A program made the translations under genes and the position numbers. The notes under the pieces were generated by a model, which was given only the letters and a program-made list of their open reading frames with translations, was not told the origin of the DNA and did no database searches. This document shows, piece by piece, positions 1-4,755 of a stretch of 5,960 nt of DNA; within the stretch, counting starts at the first letter, position 1, and each line of letters begins with the position of its first letter. The DNA comes from an uncultured Collinsella sp. (GTDB lineage: Bacteria; Actinomycetota; Coriobacteriia; Coriobacteriales; Coriobacteriaceae): contig CABQHR010000113.1 of the NCBI GenBank assembly GCA_902463875.1, positions 1-5,960 of the forward strand, given 5' to 3'.

Positions 1-12
1 GCGTCACTTTGC

Positions 13-39
13 TTGACAACAGGCTAAACTGGCTAATAA
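13..39 (+). promoter_or_regulatory. Candidate promoter of the LacI-family regulator
   Basis: A perfect -35 hexamer TTGACA lies at 13-18. The best -10 nearby is uncertain: TAATAA at 34-39 leaves only a 15 bp spacer, and GCTAAT at 32-37 is closer still. TACTAT at 45-50 is too far away. The -35 box is clear but the start of transcription is not fixed. A TAAAC motif (25-29) sits inside the spacer, which is where a repressor could block RNA polymerase, so autoregulation is plausible. Confidence 0.42.
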
Positions 40-80
40 ACATTTACTATTCTGTTTAGATTGAATTTGCGGTCGTTTAG
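24..80. promoter_or_regulatory. Candidate operator cluster (TAAAC/GTTTA motifs) before the regulator gene
   Basis: CTAAAC at 24-29 is the reverse complement of GTTTAG at 54-59, so the two form a spaced inverted repeat with starts 30 bp apart. A further TAAAC lies at 37-41 and a second GTTTAG at 75-80, 21 bp (two helical turns) after the first. GGCTAA is also directly repeated at 22-27 and 31-36. A similar arrangement stands before the isomerase gene (1349-1383). This suggests one regulator acting at both sites, most simply the LacI-type protein encoded next door. The motif is read directly; the binding protein is inferred. Confidence 0.4.
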
Positions 81-130
81 TTGCCGAGCCACGGGTGGTC
101 AAGCCACGATGTCCGGTCACGACCGATGCT

Positions 131-136
131 AGGGGG
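131..136 (+). promoter_or_regulatory. Ribosome binding site that sets the regulator start
   Basis: AGGGGG ends four bases before the ATG at 141. It favours this ATG over the in-frame TTG at 81, which has no comparable purine run before it and would add 20 residues unrelated to the LacI fold. Confidence 0.65.
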
Positions 137-140
137 AACC

Positions 141-1151
141 ATGGCCAAAGCAAGTGTCCGCGAGATCAGCCGCATCACCGGCTTTTCGCCCGCGACCGTG
201 TCCAACGCGCTCAACCGCAAGCGCAGCGTGAGCGAAGAGACCGCTAAGATCATCCTTGAGTGCGCGCAGTCACTCGGCTACCAGCAGTCGACGCAACTCG
301 AGAGTATCCAGTTCGTGCTTGCGCGCAAGACGGGCGCCATCCTGGACGAGAGCACCTTCCACCCTGCGGTTATCGAGGGCGTGGAGCGCCAGGCGCGCCG
401 CCATGGCATGAGCACGAGCTTTGTCACGCTCGACTTTAGCGACCTGGACGCCGTGCGCCCGCAGGTCGAGGGGCTGATCGCCGATCCGTCGGCCGCCATC
501 GTGCTGATGGGTACCGAGCTGGGCGAGGAGGACTACGCCCTGTTCGCCAACGCCGCCGCCCACCTGATCGTGCTCGACGGCTGGAGCGACCGCCAGTACT
601 TCGATGCCGTGGTCATCGCCAACACCGACTCGGTGCTGCGCGCTGTGGACCATCTTATCGAGAAGGGTCACAAGCAGATCGGCTATCTTGCCGGCGACCT
701 GCGTATCCGCAACTTTAAGGACCGTGAGCGCGGTTACCGTCAGGCGCTTGAGGACGCGGGTCTCGAGCCCAATCCGGCATGGCATATCACCCTGGGCACC
801 ACGCTCGAGGGCGCTTACCACGACATGGGCGCCTGGCTCGATACCGTCTCGCGCGACGACCTGCCGACGGCTTTCTTCGCCGAGAACGACGTGCTCGCCG
901 TGGGTGCCATGCGTGCCCTTAACGAGCACGGCGTGCGCGTGCCCGATGACGTATCGATGATCGGCTTCGATGATCTGTCCGTGGGCGCTTTCTCCAATCC
1001 GCCGCTCACCACGGTGCACGTTCCCAAGCACGAGGTGGGCGAGATCGCGGTACGCCGCCTGGTGGGCAACATCCGCAACCCCAAAAGCTACACCTGCAAG
1101 ACGGCCGTTTCGACCTACTTTGTCGAGCGCCAGAGCGTGCGCGAACTCTAG
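141..1151 (+). CDS. LacI-family transcriptional regulator, hinge segment shortened
   Basis: A 336-residue one-component sugar-responsive regulator, close to the usual LacI/GalR length of about 330-345. Residues 5-25 form the N-terminal helix-turn-helix (VREISRITGF, then SPATVSNALN at 16-25), followed by the family's VSEET...LGY segment ending at Tyr47. The rest is the type 1 periplasmic-binding-like effector domain, with GHKQIGYLAG in the middle, ENDVLAVGAMRALNEHG later, and the signature GFDD at 275-278. The stretch between Tyr47 and the first effector-domain strand (IQFVLA, from residue 56) is only about eight residues and lacks the usual ARSL hinge helix. The gene ends before a strong terminator, so it is a separate transcript upstream of the catabolic genes and probably represses them and itself. 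The effector is likely a sugar or sugar phosphate of the pathway. Family assignment is firm; the targets and ligand are inferred. Confidence 0.93.
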   Translation: MAKASVREISRITGFSPATVSNALNRKRSVSEETAKIILECAQSLGYQQSTQLESIQFVLARKTGAILDESTFHPAVIEGVERQARRHGMSTSFVTLDFSDLDAVRPQVEGLIADPSAAIVLMGTELGEEDYALFANAAAHLIVLDGWSDRQYFDAVVIANTDSVLRAVDHLIEKGHKQIGYLAGDLRIRNFKDRERGYRQALEDAGLEPNPAWHITLGTTLEGAYHDMGAWLDTVSRDDLPTAFFAENDVLAVGAMRALNEHGVRVPDDVSMIGFDDLSVGAFSNPPLTTVHVPKHEVGEIAVRRLVGNIRNPKSYTCKTAVSTYFVERQSVREL

Positions 1152-1217
1152 GCGAAAGCGCCGCCTACTCGCGATAAATGCGCCCGCGTTACGGCGGACA
1201 CACAAAACGCCACAGAT

Positions 1218-1244
1218 AGAGGGTCCTTCGGGGCCCTCTTTTTT
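1218..1244 (+). terminator. Intrinsic terminator after the regulator gene
   Basis: A nine-pair stem joins AGAGGGTCC (1218-1226) to GGGCCCTCT (1231-1239), with one G-T pair. The four-base loop TTCG is closed by a C-G pair, the very stable cUUCGg tetraloop. A run of six T (1239-1244) follows directly. This is a textbook rho-independent terminator, 67 bp after the regulator stop codon. It separates the regulator transcript from the operon. Confidence 0.93.
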
Positions 1245-1396
1245 GTTCCCCTTGTATGTTCAGATTGTTTACATACCGTTTAGGCTGATTTCTCTACCGC
1301 CTACGGGTATTTCGCGTTAAACTATTAAACAAAAGAGTAAAACATTTAGTAAACAGAACAAAACGAAACATGCGTCTGTTTACTGAACATGTGACT
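1245..1396 (+). promoter_or_regulatory. AT-rich control region before the isomerase operon
   Basis: This region is markedly AT-rich compared with the genes on both sides and must hold the operon promoter. It carries six TAAAC/GTTTA motifs: GTTTA at 1267 and 1278 (11 bp apart, one helical turn), TAAAC at 1318, 1326 and 1350, and GTTTA at 1378. I found no convincing -35/-10 pair. TATTAA at 1323-1328 could be a -10 but has no good -35 at 17 bp, and TTTACA at 1268-1273 resembles a -35 without a matching -10. Promoter presence is inferred from position and composition. Confidence 0.5.
1345..1387. repeat. Spaced inverted repeat, candidate operator of the isomerase operon
   Basis: TTTAGTAAACAG (1345-1356) and CTGTTTACTGAA (1376-1387) are inverted copies with one mismatch in twelve. 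The nine-base cores AGTAAACAG and CTGTTTACT match perfectly across a 19-base gap. Each arm is also nearly palindromic on its own (TTTA-G-TAAA; GTTTA-C-TGAAC), so the arms could be two separate binding sites centred at about 1349 and 1383. They lie just before the isomerase ribosome binding site, where a bound repressor could block transcription. A 5'-UTR hairpin is the alternative reading. Confidence 0.55.
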
Positions 1397-1410
1397 AGGG
1401 GAGGACGTAC

Positions 1411-2811
1411 ATGGATAAGATCAAGCTCGGTTTTGTGCCCACGCGCCGTAGCATCTTTAGCGCGCCGGACGCGATCAAGTATCGCGGCCTTACGGCTGAT
1501 CGCCTGCGCGAGATCGGCGTCGAGATTGTGGATATCGACGACATCAACGACGAGGGCCTGCTGTTCGACGACAGCCATATCGCGCCTATCGTCGAGAAGT
1601 TCCGCGCCGAGGGCGTCGACGGCATCATGCTCTGCCACGCCAACTTTGGTACCGAGTATGTCTGCGCCCGCCTTGCCCGCGAGCTCGGCTTGCCCGTGCT
1701 GCTGTGGGGTCCGCGCGACGAGCGCCCCGAGCCCGACGGCACCCGTCTGCGCGATAGCCAGTGCGGCCTGTTCGCCACCGGCAAGGTCCTGCGTCGCTTC
1801 CAGGTTCCCTTCACCTACATGACCAACTGCCGTCTGACCGATCCCGAGTTCGAGCGCGGTGTCTGGGACTTTTTGGCCGTGTGCAACGTGGTCAAGACTT
1901 TCAAGCACACTCGCATCCTGCAGATGGCCACCCGTCCGTTCGATTTCTGGTCGACCATGTGCAACGAGGGCGAGCTGCTCGAGAAGTTCAACATCCAGCT
2001 TTCGCCCATCCCCATGACCGAGCTTGTCCAGGCCGTGCGCGACGCCCAGGCTGACGAGCAGGCCATGGCAACCATGCTCGCCCACATTGGTGACAGCTTT
2101 GAGATCTGCATCTCCGAAGACAAGGTTCCTGCGGTCGCAGGACTCGCCATTGCCATGAAGCGCCTGGTCGAGAAGTACGGCTGCAACGCCGGCGCCATCC
2201 AGTGCTGGAACGCCCTGCAGGACGAGTTGGGCATTATGCCCTGCGCCGCCAACGCAATCCTCAACGAGATGGGCATCCCCATCGTCTGCGAGACCGACAT
2301 CCATGGCGCTATCACCGCGCTGATGGTCGAGGCCGCCGACCTGGGCCGTCACCGCGGCATGTTCGCCGACTGGACCGTGCGTCATCCCGATAACGAGAAC
2401 GGCGAGCTGCTGCAGCACTGCGGCCCCTGGCCCTGCAGCTGCGCGGCCGTCAAGCCCAAGCTCACCTATCCGCTGGCCTTCGATCACCCCGGCGCGCTGA
2501 CGGCCGAGGCCAAGCACGGCGACCTCACCCTTGCCCGCTTTGACGGCGACAACGGCGAGTACTCGCTGCTGCTGGGCAACGCCCGCGGCATCGACGGCCC
2601 GGCCGGCATGGGCACCTACCTGTGGGTCGAGGTCGACAACCTCAAGCGCCTCGAGGCCAAGATCGTCGAGGGTCCCTACATCCACCACTGCGTCGCCATT
2701 CACGCCAACGTGGTGCCGGTGCTCTACGAGGCGTGCAAGTACATCGGCATTGTCCCCGACCTGTACGACCCCATCGAAGAAGACGTCAAAGCTTACCTGC
2801 GAGGAGAGTAG
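1411..2811 (+). CDS. L-fucose/L-arabinose isomerase family protein (aldose-ketose isomerase)
   Basis: A 466-residue cytoplasmic enzyme of the FucI/AraA fold, expected to interconvert an aldose and its ketose using a divalent metal, often Mn2+. The start is fixed by AGGGGAGGA (1397-1405), six bases before the ATG. Two Rossmann-like domains appear to fill about residues 1-310 and a C-terminal barrel the rest. The recognisable core is QCWNALQDELGI (264-275), then CETDIHGA (293-300). Glu272 and Asp296 are 24 residues apart, the same spacing as the metal ligands Glu337 and Asp361 of E. coli FucI. A His-rich patch (His425, His426, His431) is the likely source of the third ligand. It is shorter than E. 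coli FucI (591 residues) and nearer AraA (about 500), as in the compact FucI-like relatives. It is the first gene of the operon and its last codons carry the ribosome binding site of the next gene. The substrate is unknown; D-arabinose, L-fucose or a rarer sugar are all possible. Confidence 0.88.
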   Translation: MDKIKLGFVPTRRSIFSAPDAIKYRGLTADRLREIGVEIVDIDDINDEGLLFDDSHIAPIVEKFRAEGVDGIMLCHANFGTEYVCARLARELGLPVLLWGPRDERPEPDGTRLRDSQCGLFATGKVLRRFQVPFTYMTNCRLTDPEFERGVWDFLAVCNVVKTFKHTRILQMATRPFDFWSTMCNEGELLEKFNIQLSPIPMTELVQAVRDAQADEQAMATMLAHIGDSFEICISEDKVPAVAGLAIAMKRLVEKYGCNAGAIQCWNALQDELGIMPCAANAILNEMGIPIVCETDIHGAITALMVEAADLGRHRGMFADWTVRHPDNENGELLQHCGPWPCSCAAVKPKLTYPLAFDHPGALTAEAKHGDLTLARFDGDNGEYSLLLGNARGIDGPAGMGTYLWVEVDNLKRLEAKIVEGPYIHHCVAIHANVVPVLYEACKYIGIVPDLYDPIEEDVKAYLRGE

Positions 2812-2813
2812 AA

Positions 2814-3650
2814 ATGGCAACTATCGAAGAGCTTGAGTCCCTGCGTTGGGACCTTCGACGCGATTGCGTCGATATCATCATGGCTGGCGCTGGCGGGCAC
2901 ATCGGCGGCGACATGTCGGTCATCGATGCGCTGATGACCCTCTATGCCAACCACCTCAACATTTCTCCCGAGACCGTCGACGATCCCAACCGCGATCGCT
3001 TCGTACTCTCCAAGGGCCACGCCATGGAGGCCTACTACGCGGTGCTCTGCCACGAGGGCTATCTGGACCTCGACGACGTCAAGGCCCGCTTCTCTAAGTT
3101 CGGCAGCCCCTACATCGGCCACCCCAACAACAAGCTCAAGGGCATCGAGATGAACTCGGGCTCGCTGGGTCATGGCCTGCCCGTGGCCGTCGGGATGGCG
3201 CTTGCCGGCAAGATGGATGGCCGCGACTACCGCGTCTACACCATCATGGGCGACGGCGAGCTTGCCGAGGGCTCGGTCTGGGAGGGCGCCATGAGCGGCG
3301 GCAACTACCAGCTCGATAACCTGTGCGCGCTCGTGGACCGCAACCGCCTGCAGATCAGCGGCAGCACCGAGGACGTCATGAAGCAGGATTCGCAGGAGGA
3401 GCGCTGGGCCGCCTTCGGTTGGAACGTGCTGTCCATTCCGGGCAACGACGTCCAGGCCATCGACGCCGCGCTGACGCTGGCCGCCGAGACCAAGGGTAAG
3501 CCCACGGTCATCATCCTCAACACAGTGAAGGGCTACGGCTCGCCGGTTATGGAGGACAAGGCCGCCTGGCATCATCACCTGCCCAACGATGAGGAATATG
3601 CCCAGATCATCGCCGATTTCGCTGCCCATAAGGAGGCCATCAATGGCTAA
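2814..3650 (+). CDS. Split transketolase, N-terminal (thiamine-diphosphate-binding) subunit
   Basis: A 278-residue protein matching the first third of a full-length transketolase (about 650 residues), as in known two-gene transketolases. It should bind the diphosphate of ThDP and Mg2+ and, with the next gene product, move a two-carbon ketol unit between sugar phosphates. Visible motifs: GHIGGDMS (28-35), SKGHAMEAYYA (66-76) with His69, GSLGHGLPVAVGMA (116-129), and the ThDP-Mg signature starting GDGELAEGSVWEGAM at 146 and ending with Asp175 and Asn177 in LVDRNRLQISG. Near the end WHHHLPNDEEY (252-262) replaces the WHG...P of housekeeping enzymes. The start lies 2 bp after the isomerase stop; its GAGGAG ribosome binding site (2801-2806) is inside the isomerase gene, so the two are probably translated together. 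A dedicated sugar-specific role is more likely than a housekeeping one, given its operon. Family is firm; the donor ketose is unknown. Confidence 0.92.
   Translation: MATIEELESLRWDLRRDCVDIIMAGAGGHIGGDMSVIDALMTLYANHLNISPETVDDPNRDRFVLSKGHAMEAYYAVLCHEGYLDLDDVKARFSKFGSPYIGHPNNKLKGIEMNSGSLGHGLPVAVGMALAGKMDGRDYRVYTIMGDGELAEGSVWEGAMSGGNYQLDNLCALVDRNRLQISGSTEDVMKQDSQEERWAAFGWNVLSIPGNDVQAIDAALTLAAETKGKPTVIILNTVKGYGSPVMEDKAAWHHHLPNDEEYAQIIADFAAHKEAING
3630..3636 (+). promoter_or_regulatory. Strong internal ribosome binding site for the C-terminal transketolase subunit
   Basis: AAGGAGG lies within the last codons of the N-subunit gene, six bases before the ATG at 3643. It selects this start over the in-frame upstream ATG at 3589, which would add 18 residues that only read through the neighbouring gene in another frame. 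The 8-base overlap suggests coupled, balanced synthesis of the two subunits. Confidence 0.8.
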
Positions 3651-4584
3651 CAAGATCGCCAACCGCAAGGCTATCTGCGACACGCTGCTCGAGGCCGCCG
3701 CAACCGATAAAGACATAGTCGTCCTGTGCTCCGACTCCCGCGGCTCCGCATCGCTCACGCCGTTCTTCGATCAGTATCCCCAGCAGTCCATTGAGGTCGG
3801 CATCGCCGAGCAGGACCTGGTGAGCATCGCCGCCGGTATGGCCTCGTGCGGCAAGAAGGCCTGGGCCGCCTCGCCGGCGTCCTTTGTGACCACGCGCTCG
3901 TATGAGCAGTGCAAGGTCGACGTTTCGTACTCCAACACCAACGTCAAGCTCATCGGCATCTCGGGCGGCGTGTCCTACGGCGCCTTAGGCATGAGCCATC
4001 ACTCCGCGCAGGATATCGCCGCCATGAGCGCGATTCCCAACATGCGCGTGTATCTGCCGAGCGATCGCTTCCAGACCGCCGAGCTCGTGCGTGCCCTGGT
4101 CGCCGACAACAAGCCGGCCTACATCCGCGTGGGCCGCAACCCGGTGGAGGACGTGTACACTGAGGACGAGTGCCCGTTCCAGATGGATCGCGCCACCTGG
4201 GTGCGCCGCGGCACCGATGTGACGATCGTCGCTACCGGTGAGATGGTCCGCCACGCCGTGGACGCCGCCGATCTGCTGGCCGAGCAGGGCATCTCGGCAA
4301 CGGTGCTCGATATGTACTGCGTCAAGCCGCTCGACGCCGAGGCCGTGATCGAGGCCGCCGGTGCCACGCGCGCCGTCGTGACCGTCGAGGAGCACAGTCC
4401 CTTCGGTGGCCTGGGTTCCATGGTCGCGCAGGTTGTGGGTGAGCACTGCCCGCGTCCGGTCAAGTGCCTGAGTCTACCCGATGCGCCGGTCATCACCGGT
4501 ACGAGCCCCGAGGTCTTTGCGCACTACGGCCTGACGGGCGAGGGGATCGCCAAGACGGTCGTCGAGTTCTTTGGCAAACAGTAG
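3643..4584 (+). CDS. Split transketolase, C-terminal (pyrimidine-binding) subunit
   Basis: A 313-residue partner of the preceding subunit, overlapping it by 8 bp. Together they would make one complete transketolase. The pyrimidine domain spans about residues 3-170: VGIAEQDL (52-59) carries Glu56, the glutamate that activates ThDP by contacting its aminopyrimidine ring. Phe81...Arg85-Ser-Tyr87-Glu-Gln follows, matching the family's F..F..R.YEQ segment. SYGALGMSHHSAQDIA (111-126) holds the active-site His pair. The C-terminal transketolase domain covers about 185-300. Arg165 in the VGRNP segment lies where classical transketolases hold an arginine contacting the substrate phosphate, and Arg8 may match another, so a phosphorylated acceptor is plausible. 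This part is inference from motif position. The same architecture occurs in the E1 beta subunit of 2-oxo acid dehydrogenases and in DXP synthase, but the GHxGG and SKGH motifs of the partner subunit point to transketolase. Confidence 0.92.
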   Translation: MANKIANRKAICDTLLEAAATDKDIVVLCSDSRGSASLTPFFDQYPQQSIEVGIAEQDLVSIAAGMASCGKKAWAASPASFVTTRSYEQCKVDVSYSNTNVKLIGISGGVSYGALGMSHHSAQDIAAMSAIPNMRVYLPSDRFQTAELVRALVADNKPAYIRVGRNPVEDVYTEDECPFQMDRATWVRRGTDVTIVATGEMVRHAVDAADLLAEQGISATVLDMYCVKPLDAEAVIEAAGATRAVVTVEEHSPFGGLGSMVAQVVGEHCPRPVKCLSLPDAPVITGTSPEVFAHYGLTGEGIAKTVVEFFGKQ

Positions 4585-4631
4585 AAACAGACGCTGCGCG
4601 GCCGCCAAGCACCGCACCTTGCCGTTCAAAC

Positions 4632-4669
4632 CGTCGCCTGTGTACACAAAGTACGCGGCGCTCCTTTTT
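4632..4669 (+). terminator. Possible weak terminator after the transketolase genes
   Basis: CGTCGC (4632-4637) pairs with GCGGCG (4655-4660), with one G-T pair. Inside it GTAC (4642-4645) pairs with GTAC (4651-4654) around an ACAAA loop, leaving a four-base bulge on the left side. CTCC and then five T (4665-4669) follow. The stem is imperfect and the T run is not adjacent, so partial termination or no termination are both possible. If real, it would lower kinase expression relative to the upstream genes. Confidence 0.3.
4639..4648. repeat. Perfect 10 bp palindrome
   Basis: TGTGTACACA reads the same on both strands. It sits 55 bp after the transketolase stop codon and inside the possible terminator hairpin. 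A protein-binding site is conceivable, but a 10 bp palindrome can also arise by chance. Confidence 0.35.
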
Positions 4670-4709
4670 CACGGCAATCTGCGGCACTTGACGGCCGCTC
4701 GCTCCTTGT

Positions 4710-4738
4710 CCGTCGGGTTTTAGTTTTTGAATCGACGG
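4710..4738. repeat. Inverted repeat flanking a T-rich stretch before the kinase
   Basis: CCGTCG (4710-4715) and CGACGG (4733-4738) are perfect inverted copies separated by 17 mostly T-rich bases. They end eight bases before the AGGAG ribosome binding site (4746-4750) of the kinase. The repeat could be an operator, a 5'-UTR hairpin affecting translation, or chance. A TTGACG box at 4688-4693 could be a -35 for a local promoter, but no matching -10 was found. Confidence 0.4.
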
Positions 4739-4755
4739 GGGAGACAGGAGAGTAC

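Noticed and set aside
81..140. TTG start 60 bases before the regulator ATG
   Set aside because: The added 20 residues do not fit the LacI N-terminus, and the purine-rich ribosome binding site sits before the ATG at 141.
270..1205. A 311-codon open frame on the minus strand opposite the regulator
   Set aside because: It crosses the full LacI-type gene, has compositionally biased translation and no domain signature.
1294..2820. A 508-codon open frame on the minus strand covering the whole isomerase gene
   Set aside because: It lies exactly opposite a well-supported isomerase gene. Its translation is rich in A, V, G, L, H and D with no recognisable domain, as expected for the antisense shadow of GC-rich codons.
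2793..3758. A 321-codon open frame on the minus strand opposite the transketolase N-subunit
   Set aside because: Antisense shadow of a gene with complete ThDP-binding motifs; no family resemblance of its own.
3643..4584. C-terminal subunit as 2-oxo acid dehydrogenase E1 beta or DXP synthase part
   Set aside because: The partner subunit has the transketolase GHxGG and SKGH motifs, and no lipoyl or E2/E3 genes are nearby; two-gene transketolase fits better.
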